Source: an uncultured Mediterranea sp. (GTDB lineage: Bacteria; Bacteroidota; Bacteroidia; Bacteroidales; Bacteroidaceae). From it: a stretch of DNA of 64,000 nt. Position 1 is the stretch's first letter, and each line of letters begins with the position of its first letter. Below, one piece after another: positions 28,118-36,435 of this stretch. Under the pieces are notes generated by a model that was not told where the DNA came from, ran no database searches, and worked only from the letters and a program-made list of their open reading frames with translations. The position numbers and the translations under genes were made by a program. The stretch covers positions 25,170 through 89,169 of the forward strand of contig CALZEQ010000007.1 in NCBI GenBank assembly GCA_945641355.1, read 5' to 3'.

Positions 28118-28366
28118 ATGAAAAAAAGGTTTTTGTTTTTTGCCCTTATGGGTTTGCTGGGAGTTGTTTGTTATTATTTAGCTAATAATAATGATAGAAA
28201 ATTAAGTGATATTCAGCTTGCTAATATAGAAGCACTGGCAAGCGGTGAGGATCCTTACATCAATGCATGTAATACATATTGTGTCTATGATGTTCAGTCT
28301 GTTTGTGTTTTGTTTACAAATAAAGGATATACAATTAATTGCTACAGTATGCGTTCTTGGATGTAA
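28118..28366 (+). CDS. NVEALA-family small exported peptide
   Basis: An 82-residue precursor. A hydrophobic segment (about 4-22, FLFFALMGLLGVVCYYL) is followed by LANIEALASGE, the defining NVEALA motif of a Bacteroidota-specific peptide family, and by a 30-residue C-terminus with four cysteines (NACNTYC, SVC, INC). By analogy with other leader peptides the segment after the motif may be released as a disulfide-bonded peptide; the family has no settled function. It is noticeably A+T richer than its neighbours. The beta-propeller lipoprotein gene follows 22 nt on and shares its promoter, a pairing common for this family as far as I recall. Confidence 0.82.
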   Translation: MKKRFLFFALMGLLGVVCYYLANNNDRKLSDIQLANIEALASGEDPYINACNTYCVYDVQSVCVLFTNKGYTINCYSMRSWM

Positions 28367-28388
28367 AACATAATTTCACTATATTATT

Positions 28389-29474
28389 ATGTCATATATG
28401 AATCGTATTCTATCAGGGCTGTTCGTGATGGCCTGTGCCTCTTGTTCCACGCATACGCCTTCCCCTTCCTCCATACAGACTGTTTCCTATACGATAGATG
28501 CTTTTGAAGTGATTGACTTGTCACAGGAGAGGAGTGAAGAAGTTTCAGCTGACTCTATGTTAATGGGGCGGCCGTTTGAAATACGTGTCGTGTCGGATAG
28601 TCTGCTTGCCATCAACGATGCCGGAGCCGAGAAACTGTTGTGGCTGCTGAATCCCCATACCCATGCATTCTCTGCCTGTGTCGATAGAGGGGAGGGACCG
28701 GAAGAAATGTTGTTCATCAGCAATCTGTGGATGGATGGGCAGACCCTCTGTGCAGGAGGAATGCAAGACAATAAAATCGTACGTTTCAATTTTACTTCAT
28801 CACCTTTGGCTGTAGTGCCCCAGCAGGTGTGCCGAACCTCCTTTCCGTTTATAAGGGCGGTGTCGTGGGGTGAAGACGGTTACCTGGTGGTGCCGATGGT
28901 ACATCAGTCCGACCGCTACTATACCATTGATTCGGCAGGAAATGTGCAAGATACAGTCGGTGTCTATCCTGAGGTGCTGATGCCGGAAGAGATTCAGCCC
29001 AACAACTCCATGTTTCAGACACGGCTGGCGGTCTCCCCGGACCGGAGTCATTTGGTATCTGCCAATCAGACATGGAATACCATTGAAGTGTACGATGCGA
29101 CCTTCCAGTCCACTCTGTTGTTGAAAGGCCCCATTGAGATGGAGGCGGAAGTGAAGAAAATAGAATCTTCGATAGGCATTCGTTACGGACAGAAACCCGG
29201 TTGGAACCTGTTCAGCGGAGTATCTGCTACCGATAGCGGCTTCTGGGTAGGATATATCGGAATGCGTCTGGAGAAACGGGAAGATGTGAGCAGAGGCATC
29301 TCTGCCATCCTCTCCTTTACATGGGACGGTACCCCATGCAGAATGTATCGTCTTGGTGAGGAAGTGGTTGCATTTGATATTGACGAAAAAGGCAATGCCC
29401 TGTATATCATTGCCAATCGGCCCGACCCCACCATCGTCAGATACTCACTTCCTGCGGAACACCCATCGCACTAA
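28389..29474 (+). CDS. Beta-propeller lipoprotein (TolB-like / BF3164-type) partnered with NVEALA peptide
   Basis: The signal sequence has a lipobox (MACASC) near residue 19, so the protein is a lipoprotein. The mature part starts with FEVIDLSQE and shows repeated blade-like strands, for example DSLLAINDAGAEKLLWLLNP, FISNLWMDGQTLCAGG and YYTIDSAGNVQDTVG, typical of the six-bladed propeller family seen beside NVEALA genes. Two starts are possible (28389 and 28398). Its 3' end overlaps the convergent gtrA-like gene by 30 nt. A receptor or chaperone role for the peptide is inference from the pairing. Confidence 0.78.
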   Translation: MSYMNRILSGLFVMACASCSTHTPSPSSIQTVSYTIDAFEVIDLSQERSEEVSADSMLMGRPFEIRVVSDSLLAINDAGAEKLLWLLNPHTHAFSACVDRGEGPEEMLFISNLWMDGQTLCAGGMQDNKIVRFNFTSSPLAVVPQQVCRTSFPFIRAVSWGEDGYLVVPMVHQSDRYYTIDSAGNVQDTVGVYPEVLMPEEIQPNNSMFQTRLAVSPDRSHLVSANQTWNTIEVYDATFQSTLLLKGPIEMEAEVKKIESSIGIRYGQKPGWNLFSGVSATDSGFWVGYIGMRLEKREDVSRGISAILSFTWDGTPCRMYRLGEEVVAFDIDEKGNALYIIANRPDPTIVRYSLPAEHPSH

Positions 29475-29831
29475 GAGGAAGTTGACGGGTATGGCGACGG
29501 CGAAGACGGGTAGGGGAGCCAGCGGACGGCTGATGCCCAGCCAGAGGAACAGGTTCAGCAGGACGATGTGGAGCAGGTAGTTCACTAAGTGTGCTCCGCC
29601 GAAGCCGGCTGCACGGCTCCACGACGGACGGCGGCCGAAGGTAAAGTAGGCCGTCAGGTAGAAGTTGGCCACGAAACTCACGGCATAGCCGATGGTGTAG
29701 GCCACGTTTACCTCTATCAGCCGTTGCAGCAGGTAGTAGAGTCCGTAGTGCAGGGCAGTGGCCGTGACACCTACGCCGACAAATCGGATAAATTGGTTTC
29801 GCCATGTGTGCAGGCCTTCTTTCGGGTACAT
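29445..29831 (-). CDS. GtrA-like membrane protein
   Basis: A 128-residue protein with four membrane helices in the GtrA/DPMS pattern: FIRFVGVGVTATALHYGLYYLL, IGYAVSFVANFYLTAYFTF, LVNYLLHIVLLNLFLWLG and a final VAIPVNFLLVRWVFRRK. Members help move polyprenyl-phosphate sugars across the inner membrane. It diverges from an ArnT-like glycosyltransferase that uses such lipid-linked sugars, so the two may cooperate. Confidence 0.85.
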   Translation of the reverse strand: MYPKEGLHTWRNQFIRFVGVGVTATALHYGLYYLLQRLIEVNVAYTIGYAVSFVANFYLTAYFTFGRRPSWSRAAGFGGAHLVNYLLHIVLLNLFLWLGISRPLAPLPVFAVAIPVNFLLVRWVFRRK

Positions 29832-29911
29832 AAACGGGAGATTTGTATGGTTCTGGCTGCAAAGTTATCTTTTATGGCGCATATCTTCTATTCTTTCTAT
29901 GGATAAATTTG

Positions 29912-29919
29912 TACTTTTG
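29912..29919 (+). promoter_or_regulatory. -7 box for the ArnT-like gene
   Basis: TACTTTTG, 41 nt before the ATG. No clear TTG at -33. Confidence 0.45.
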
Positions 29920-29960
29920 TCCCCAAAATAGGAAGATTTGCCACATATATTATTGGAATT

Positions 29961-31676
29961 ATGCCGGATTATACGAAAAAACTGTGTTGGGGCATCGGGC
30001 TTCTGAGCCTGTTGGTGTTAGTCCCGTTCTTGGGAGAGTCTCTCTTTTATTCTAAAGGCGAGCCGCGCGAAGCCATCGTGGCCCTCTCCATGCTGCAGAG
30101 CGGCAACTGGACGCTGCCGCTGAACTACGGAACAGACATCGCCTATAAACCTCCTTTCCTCTATTGGGCCATTGCTACCCTTTCGTTGTTGGGAGGCGAG
30201 GTGACGGAGTTTACCTCCCGTCTGCCGTCTGCCTTGGCCTTTGTGGGAATGCAGGTTTTCTTCTTTCTCTTTGTGGCCCGTCGCAGGGGATGGCCTACGG
30301 CACTGTTGGCCTCGCTGATGCTGCTCACTTCGTTTGAAGTACATCGGGCCGCAGTGGCCTGCAGGGTGGATATGGTGCAGGTGTCGGCCATCGTGGTGTC
30401 GCTCTGTCTGCTCTACCGCTGGGACGAGCGCGGATGCCGGCGTGTGCCTTGGGCGGCCATTGCCCTGATGGGAGTCGCCTCGCTGACCAAAGGCCCCGTC
30501 GGTTCCATCTTCCCCTGTCTGGTAATCGGAGTCTATCAGCTGCTGCGCGGATGTGCCTTCTTCAAAGCTTTCTGGCGGCTGGTGGGAATCGGATTGGCTT
30601 CGCTGGTCCCGCTGCTCCTGTGGTATTGGATGGCCTATCGGCAGGGAGGACAACCCTTCCTGGATCTGGTACTGGAGGAGAATACGGGACGTTTTCTGGG
30701 TAAGATGACCTACGAGTCGCATGAGAACCCCGTCTGGTACAACTTCCTGACGCTGATTTGGGGATGGATACCCTGGACGTTGGTGCTGCTGGCTTCGCTC
30801 TTCAACCTGAAGCACCGTTCCATACACCTGCTTCCGCAGGCCGACGGCTGGCGTAGCCGCCTTGCCAAGTTCTGGCAGGCCTTCCGCACCCAATCGCCTG
30901 TCCGCCTTTTTACCTGGCTGACCATACTGATAATCTTCGTCTTCTACTGCATCCCCAAGAGCAAGCGGAGCGTCTACCTGCTGCCTATCTATCCCTTTAT
31001 GGCCGTACTGATGGCCGACTATCTGCTGGCGTTGGCCCGCGAGAACAGTCGGAAGCTGCTGGGCGGATTGGCCCTCTTCTTTGCCTCACTGGGTCTGTTG
31101 CTGACGCTGGCCTTTGCCGTAGTGCGGCTGGGTTGGCTGCCCGATACCTTGTGGGGAACCGGCCGTCATGCGGCCGAGAACATCGCCTTTGTCCATGCCC
31201 TGCGCGACACCTCTTACTCCTGGTCCCAATGGTTGCTGATACTGCTCCCCTTGGTAGCAGCCTGCTGCCTTTGGCAGCTGGTACGACGCCCGGTGACCAA
31301 CCGGGTGCTGTTACAGGGCATCGCCGGTGGTATGCTCTGCCTCTTTGTGGCGTTGGACGGTGTCTATCAGCCTACGGTGCTCTCCGTTAAGTCGGACAAG
31401 CATTTGGTCGACCGCATCCTGCAGTATGTGCCTCAAGGCCCTGTCTACTCCTATTCGGCCATGAGTTTCTACTGCACCAATTACTATCTGAACGACCGGA
31501 TGCGTCACATCGAAAAAGAAGACCCTGCCGAGGGATATCTGATAGTGGCCGAGAAGGAAGAAGAGGAGATGCACGCCGCACTGGCCGGACGTTATCGTCT
31601 GGAGAAGGTGTTCCGCACCGAACGGCGCAGTTGTGACATGCGCGATGAGATTTGCATCTACCGCTTCACACGTTGA
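29961..31676 (+). CDS. ArnT-like / PMT-family membrane glycosyltransferase
   Basis: A polytopic GT-C enzyme of 571 residues. The first periplasmic loop has the catalytic acidic motif SKGEPREAIVALSML and is followed by YKPPFLYWAIATLSLLGG and FTSRLPSALAF, the arrangement of ArnT and related GT83 enzymes, which transfer a sugar from undecaprenyl phosphate to lipid A or other acceptors. About twelve helices precede a soluble C-terminal domain (VYSYSAMSFYCTNYYLNDRM). Acceptor and sugar are unknown. The mannosidase genes follow 20 nt on, probably in one transcript, though their functions need not be linked. Confidence 0.85.
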   Translation: MPDYTKKLCWGIGLLSLLVLVPFLGESLFYSKGEPREAIVALSMLQSGNWTLPLNYGTDIAYKPPFLYWAIATLSLLGGEVTEFTSRLPSALAFVGMQVFFFLFVARRRGWPTALLASLMLLTSFEVHRAAVACRVDMVQVSAIVVSLCLLYRWDERGCRRVPWAAIALMGVASLTKGPVGSIFPCLVIGVYQLLRGCAFFKAFWRLVGIGLASLVPLLLWYWMAYRQGGQPFLDLVLEENTGRFLGKMTYESHENPVWYNFLTLIWGWIPWTLVLLASLFNLKHRSIHLLPQADGWRSRLAKFWQAFRTQSPVRLFTWLTILIIFVFYCIPKSKRSVYLLPIYPFMAVLMADYLLALARENSRKLLGGLALFFASLGLLLTLAFAVVRLGWLPDTLWGTGRHAAENIAFVHALRDTSYSWSQWLLILLPLVAACCLWQLVRRPVTNRVLLQGIAGGMLCLFVALDGVYQPTVLSVKSDKHLVDRILQYVPQGPVYSYSAMSFYCTNYYLNDRMRHIEKEDPAEGYLIVAEKEEEEMHAALAGRYRLEKVFRTERRSCDMRDEICIYRFTR

Positions 31677-31696
31677 TTGACAAACTCTATATACGA

Positions 31697-33982
31697 ATGA
31701 TTATGAACAGATGGAAAAGTTTCTTTGTCCTCTTAGGGACATGGCTAGTTATCAGCTCTACGTGGGCACAGTGCGAACCGGTGGACTTTGTGAATCCGCT
31801 GATGGGTACCGACTCCAAACTATCGCTCTCCAACGGCAACACTTATCCGGCTATTGCACGCCCTTGGGGCATGAACTTCTGGATGCCCCAGACGGGGAAG
31901 ATGGGTGATGGCTGGGCCTACACCTACGCTTCGGATAAGATACGTGGCTTCAAACAGACGCATCAACCCAGCCCTTGGATTAACGACTACGGACAGTTCT
32001 CCCTCATGCCGATGACGGGTGCGTTGAAGATTGATCAGGAGCAACGCGCCTGCTGGTTCTCACACAAGGCGGAGAAGGCAATGCCCTACTACTACAGTGT
32101 CTATCTTTCCGAGTACGACCTCACTACTGAAATCACTCCTACGGAGCGTTGTGCCTATTTCCGCTTCACCTTTCCCGAGAGCGATAAAGCATACGTGGTA
32201 GTGGATGCCTTCGACCGCGGCTCGTACATCAAGGTAATCCCCGAAGAGAACAAAATCGTGGGCTACACCACACGCAACAGCGGAGGCGTACCCCAGAATT
32301 TCCGCAACTACTTCGTCATCCAATTCGACAAACCCTTCACCTTCCACAAGGTGTGGGCAGACTACCATACCGTGGAGAAGCACCTCGAACTGCAATCCAA
32401 CCACGTAGGTGCCGCCATCGGCTTCGCCACTCGCCGCGGCGAACAGGTGCATGCCCGTGTGGCTTCTTCGTTCATCAGTCCCGAACAAGCGGAACTGAAC
32501 CTGAAGGAAATAGGCACAAAGAGTTTTGAACAGACCAAGGAGGAGGGACGCCGTGCGTGGAACGATGTTCTGGGACGCATCCGTGTGGAGGATGACGACA
32601 CCGACCGCCTGCGCACCTTCTACTCCTGCATGTATCGCTCGGTGCTCTTCCCCCGTATGTTCCACGAAGTGAACTCACAAGGTGAAACCGTGCACTACAG
32701 CCCCTATAACGGAAAAGTGCTGCCGGGACACCTCTTCACCGACACCGGTTTCTGGGACACCTTCCGCTGCCTGTTCCCCTTCGTCAACCTCGTCTACCCC
32801 TCCATGGGAGAGAAGATGCAGGAGGGATTGCTGAACACCTATCTGGAGAGCGGCTTCTTCCCCGAATGGGCCAGTCCCGGACACCGCGGCTGCATGGTGG
32901 GCAACAACTCTGCCTCCGTGGTTTCCGATGCCTTCATGAAGAACATCACCCGGGCCGATGCGCAAAAGATGTACGAAGGTCTGTTGCACGGTGCCAACAG
33001 CGTACATCCCCGCATTGCCAGCACCGGCCGGTATGGATACGACTACTACAACCGTCTGGGCTATGTGCCATACGATGTGAAGATTAACGAGAACGTGGCA
33101 CGCACGCTGGAGTATGCCTACGATGACTGGTGCATCTACCGCATGGGTCAGAAGCTGGGCCGCCCGGCCGAGGAAGTGGAACTCTACAGGCAGCGCAGCC
33201 GCAACTACCGCAATGTGTTCGACCCCGAGACGCGCCTGATGCGCGGACGCAATGCCGACGGCACCTTCCAGACACCCTTCAACCCTCTGAAGTGGGGCGA
33301 TGCCTTCACCGAGGGCAACTCCTGGCACTACACCTGGTCCGTCTTCCACGACGTGCAGGGACTCATCGACCTGATGGGCGGCAAGCAGATGTTCACCGCC
33401 ATGCTCGACTCCGTATTCAGTCTGCCTCCCCTCTTCGACGACAGCTACTACGGCGGTGTCATCCACGAGATACGCGAGATGACAATCGCCAATATGGGCA
33501 ACTACGCGCATGGCAACCAGCCCATCCAGCACATGATCTATCTCTACAACTACGCCGGAGAACCCTGGAAGGCACAGTACTGGTTGCGTGAGACCATGAA
33601 CCGCCTCTACCTGCCCACACCCGACGGTTACTGTGGCGACGAAGACAACGGACAGACTTCGGCGTGGTACGTATTCACTGCCCTCGGCTTCTATCCGGTC
33701 TGCCCCGGCAGCAACCAGTATGTGCTGGGTGCCCCCTACTTCAAGAAGGTGACCCTGCAGCTGGAAAACGGCAGAAAGCTTGAAATCTCTGCTCCGCGCA
33801 ACAGTGATAGCAACCGCTACATCCGGTCGCTTCACTACAACGGGAAGAACTATACGAAAAATTACCTCGACCATTTCGAACTGCTGCGCGGTGGCAAGCT
33901 GCTGTTCGACATGGATAGCCACCCCAACCGGACCCGAGGCGTGAAGGAGAGTGATTTCCCCTATTCGCTGAGCAATGAGTAG
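31697..33982 (+). CDS. Secreted GH92 alpha-mannosidase
   Basis: The start at 31697 (MIMNRWK, signal peptide ending SSTWAQC) is preferred over the ORF-track start at 31652, which overlaps the upstream gene. The 761-residue product begins FVNPLMGTDSKLSLSNGNTYP, has WGMNFWMPQTG, and the calcium and catalytic segments GDAFTEGNSWHYTWSVFHD, NQPIQHMIYLYNYAG and YCGDEDNGQTSAWYVFTALG, which are diagnostic for GH92. These calcium-dependent inverting exo-enzymes usually cut alpha-1,2, -1,3 or -1,6 mannose from N-glycans or mannan. It is paired with GH125 just downstream, a frequent mannan/N-glycan unit. Confidence 0.93.
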   Translation: MIMNRWKSFFVLLGTWLVISSTWAQCEPVDFVNPLMGTDSKLSLSNGNTYPAIARPWGMNFWMPQTGKMGDGWAYTYASDKIRGFKQTHQPSPWINDYGQFSLMPMTGALKIDQEQRACWFSHKAEKAMPYYYSVYLSEYDLTTEITPTERCAYFRFTFPESDKAYVVVDAFDRGSYIKVIPEENKIVGYTTRNSGGVPQNFRNYFVIQFDKPFTFHKVWADYHTVEKHLELQSNHVGAAIGFATRRGEQVHARVASSFISPEQAELNLKEIGTKSFEQTKEEGRRAWNDVLGRIRVEDDDTDRLRTFYSCMYRSVLFPRMFHEVNSQGETVHYSPYNGKVLPGHLFTDTGFWDTFRCLFPFVNLVYPSMGEKMQEGLLNTYLESGFFPEWASPGHRGCMVGNNSASVVSDAFMKNITRADAQKMYEGLLHGANSVHPRIASTGRYGYDYYNRLGYVPYDVKINENVARTLEYAYDDWCIYRMGQKLGRPAEEVELYRQRSRNYRNVFDPETRLMRGRNADGTFQTPFNPLKWGDAFTEGNSWHYTWSVFHDVQGLIDLMGGKQMFTAMLDSVFSLPPLFDDSYYGGVIHEIREMTIANMGNYAHGNQPIQHMIYLYNYAGEPWKAQYWLRETMNRLYLPTPDGYCGDEDNGQTSAWYVFTALGFYPVCPGSNQYVLGAPYFKKVTLQLENGRKLEISAPRNSDSNRYIRSLHYNGKNYTKNYLDHFELLRGGKLLFDMDSHPNRTRGVKESDFPYSLSNE

Positions 33983-34012
33983 ACTTGTATCATCCTATTA
34001 ATACCTTATTAT

Positions 34013-35530
34013 ATGACACATTCCTTATCAACCTATCGGCGTATGCTGATGCTATCCGCCTCGTTGCTGACGCTGGCTCCTGCCAGCGGGTTGGCAGCTT
34101 CGATTATGTCGTCTGACTATTGTATGGTCGTTCGTCGCGACAACATACCCACCCTCGTCTCTGCCCGTCCGGCTGAGAAGGAACGGCTGTTCCGTTCGGA
34201 TGCCGTGGAGCAGAAGATACGCGAAATCAAGAAACTGCTGAAACATCCTTACCTGGCCTGGATGTTCGAAAACTGTTTCCCCAATACCCTCGACACCACT
34301 GTCCATTACCGCAAAGATGAGGCCGGCGAAGACGATACCTTTGTCTATACCGGCGATATCCATGCCATGTGGCTGCGCGACTCGGGCGCGCAGGTCTGGC
34401 CCTACGTGCAGCTGGCTCCGCTGGACAAGCATCTGCAGCAGATGTTGCGGGGTGTCATCCTGCGTCAATGGAAGTGTATAGCCATCGACCCCTATGCCAA
34501 CGCCTTTAATGACGGGCCCACAGGAGGGGAGTGGATGAGCGACCGGACCGATATGAAACCTGAACTGCACGAACGGAAGTACGAGATAGACTCCCTCTGT
34601 TATCCCATCCGGCTGGCCTACCATTACTGGCAGGTGACAGGCGATGCATCTGTGTTCGGCGAAGCGTGGCAGCAGGCCATTCGGCTCATCCTACAGACTT
34701 TCCGCGAACAGCAGCGGAAGGAGGGAACAGGACCGTACAAGTTCCAGCGCCGCACCGAGCGTCAGCTCGACACGATGTGCAACGACGGCTACGGCCATCC
34801 GGCTCGTCCGGTAGGGCTGATTGTCTCCTGCTTCCGTCCCTCGGACGATGCCACCACCTTCCCCTTCCTCGTACCCAGCAACTTCTTTGCTGTCAGTTCG
34901 CTACGTAAGGCGGCCGAGGTACTGACCGTGGTGAACGGAGATGCAGAGACAGCCCGCAGCTGCCGCGAACTGGCTGATGAAGTAGAAGCGGCGTTGAAGC
35001 GATATGCCATTTACCAGCATCCCAAGTATGGTCCCATCTACGCCTACGAGGTGGACGGCTATGGCAACCAGCTGCTGATGGATGATGCCAATGTGCCCAG
35101 TCTGCTGGCCATGCCCTATCTGGGTGACGTGCCGACAGACGACCCGGTCTATCAGAACACACGCCGTTTCGTGTGGAGCGAAGACAATCCTTACTTCTTC
35201 CGTGGAGAGGCGGGCGAAGGCATCGGAGGCCCTCACATTGGTTATGACATGCCTTGGCCGATGAGCATCATGATGCGTGCCTTTACCAGCAGCGACGATG
35301 CGGAGATAGCCTCCTGCGTGCAGATGTTGATGCAGACCGATGCAGGCACGGGATTCATGCACGAATCTTTTCACAAGGACGATGCCACCCGTTTCACCCG
35401 TCCCTGGTTTGCTTGGCAGAACACCCTGTTCGGCGAGCTGATACTGAAGCTGGTCAATGACGGAAAGGTTGACTTGCTGAACGGATTGGCCCCTGTCACT
35501 CCGATTGCATCCGAAAGGATATCCAAATAG
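34013..35530 (+). CDS. GH125 exo-alpha-1,6-mannosidase
   Basis: A secreted enzyme of 505 residues (signal peptide about 1-28, cleaving near GLAAS). The (alpha/alpha)6 barrel has TGDIHAMWLRDSGAQVWPY, ANAFNDGPTGGEWMSDRTDM and ELHERKYEIDSLCYPIRLAY, the hallmark segments of GH125 (formerly DUF1237), and GEGIGGPHIGYDMPWPMSIMMRA near the acid residue. Known members remove terminal alpha-1,6 mannose. It is 30 nt after GH92, so the pair should trim branched mannose side chains together in the periplasm. Confidence 0.92.
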   Translation: MTHSLSTYRRMLMLSASLLTLAPASGLAASIMSSDYCMVVRRDNIPTLVSARPAEKERLFRSDAVEQKIREIKKLLKHPYLAWMFENCFPNTLDTTVHYRKDEAGEDDTFVYTGDIHAMWLRDSGAQVWPYVQLAPLDKHLQQMLRGVILRQWKCIAIDPYANAFNDGPTGGEWMSDRTDMKPELHERKYEIDSLCYPIRLAYHYWQVTGDASVFGEAWQQAIRLILQTFREQQRKEGTGPYKFQRRTERQLDTMCNDGYGHPARPVGLIVSCFRPSDDATTFPFLVPSNFFAVSSLRKAAEVLTVVNGDAETARSCRELADEVEAALKRYAIYQHPKYGPIYAYEVDGYGNQLLMDDANVPSLLAMPYLGDVPTDDPVYQNTRRFVWSEDNPYFFRGEAGEGIGGPHIGYDMPWPMSIMMRAFTSSDDAEIASCVQMLMQTDAGTGFMHESFHKDDATRFTRPWFAWQNTLFGELILKLVNDGKVDLLNGLAPVTPIASERISK

Positions 35531-35594
35531 TCTGTCTGACACCTATATATCAACGGCTTACACCCTATTCTAACCCTCTGTAAACTATACTTCC

Positions 35595-35682
35595 CAATCG
35601 ACCGGACGACGTCGGCCAATCGACCGACCTACGTCAATCACTTGACCGACCTTGGTCAGCCAATTGGCTGACCAAGGTCGGC
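35595..35682. repeat. Tandem array of four 22-bp repeats ending in a 36-bp perfect palindrome
   Basis: Units begin at 35595, 35617, 35639 and 35661 and share C-A-(A/C)-T-(C/T)-G-(A/G)-C-(C/T)-G. The third and fourth units together make a perfect palindrome, CCGACCTTGGTCAGCCAA at 35646-35663 followed by its complement to 35681. It fills most of the 288-bp gap between the GH125 gene and the HD gene. It is not a CRISPR, since there are no spacers. It could be a terminator, a protein-binding array or a mobile repeat. Confidence 0.7.
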
Positions 35683-35761
35683 CACCTTCAGAAGTACTAT
35701 AAAGCAGGGTTCAAGGTTAGGTTTTCTTGGGTAGTTAGTAGGAGTTATTGCAGGCAGGGAG

Positions 35762-35792
35762 TTGTGCATGTGCGCAAAAGACATTACCTTTG
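35762..35792 (+). promoter_or_regulatory. Promoter of the HD-domain gene
   Basis: TTG at 35762-35764 and TACCTTTG at 35785-35792, 20 nt apart; the ATG follows 27 nt later. Confidence 0.6.
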
Positions 35793-35818
35793 TCCCTTGT
35801 TAGAAAAACGTTGGACGT

Positions 35819-36358
35819 ATGAACCCCATAGACATTATCAACAAGTATTATCCGGAAGAGAATGAATTGAAGCACATCCTGCTGACGCACAGCCGCTCCG
35901 TGGCCGACAAGGCATTGTGGATAGCCGACAACCATCCGGAACTGGCACTGGACAGAGCCTTCCTGTACGAGGCGGCCATGCTGCACGACATCGGCATCTT
36001 TCTGACCGATGCCGATGGCATTCATTGCAAAGGGACGGCACCCTACATCTGTCACGGCTATCTGGGAGCCGACCTGATGCGCAGCGAAGGCTATCCGCGT
36101 CATGCCCTGGTGTGCGAGCGGCATACGGGAGCCGGATTGGCATTGGACCAGATTATAGCCCAGCAACTGCCGGTTCCTCATCGGGAGATGGTGCCCGTCA
36201 GCATGGAGGAGCAGGTGATCTGCTTCGCCGACAAGTTCTATTCCAAAACGCATTTGGACAGAGAAAAGGGTGTGGAGAAAGCCCGCAAAAGTCTGGAACG
36301 TTATGGAACGGACGGGGTACGACGCTTCGATGACTGGTGCACGAGGTTTCTTAAATAG
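35819..36358 (+). CDS. HD-domain phosphohydrolase
   Basis: A 179-residue cytoplasmic protein with the metal ligands of the HD superfamily in order: LTHSRSVADKAL (first His), EAAMLHDIGIFLTDADG (the HD pair), and YICHGYLGADLMRSEGYP with a later VCERHTGAG. A downstream aspartate in VICFADKFYSK completes the set. The substrate is not evident; related small proteins are often annotated as uncharacterised hydrolases. It precedes lptD by 77 nt but lptD has its own -7 box. Confidence 0.88.
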   Translation: MNPIDIINKYYPEENELKHILLTHSRSVADKALWIADNHPELALDRAFLYEAAMLHDIGIFLTDADGIHCKGTAPYICHGYLGADLMRSEGYPRHALVCERHTGAGLALDQIIAQQLPVPHREMVPVSMEEQVICFADKFYSKTHLDREKGVEKARKSLERYGTDGVRRFDDWCTRFLK

Positions 36359-36392
36359 ATTAAAAAGGAGGTGATAATCCGTATAAATTGCG

Positions 36393-36400
36393 TATTTTTG
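36393..36400 (+). promoter_or_regulatory. -7 box for lptD
   Basis: TATTTTTG lies inside the ORF-track's extended start (36388), which supports a start further downstream. Confidence 0.5.
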
Positions 36401-36435
36401 CCGCTTCGAAGCGTAACCATTATATAACAACGCCC

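Noticed and set aside
28118-28366. Horizontal transfer of the NVEALA gene, based on its low G+C
   Set aside because: Small exported peptides of this family are usually A+T rich in the phylum, and no mobile element borders it; the composition alone is not enough.
32675-33922. 415-residue open frame on the minus strand
   Set aside because: Antisense to GH92, whose motifs are complete; the frame has no start signals or family features.
35595-35682. CRISPR array
   Set aside because: The 22-bp units abut with no spacers, two are inverted relative to each other, and no cas gene is present.
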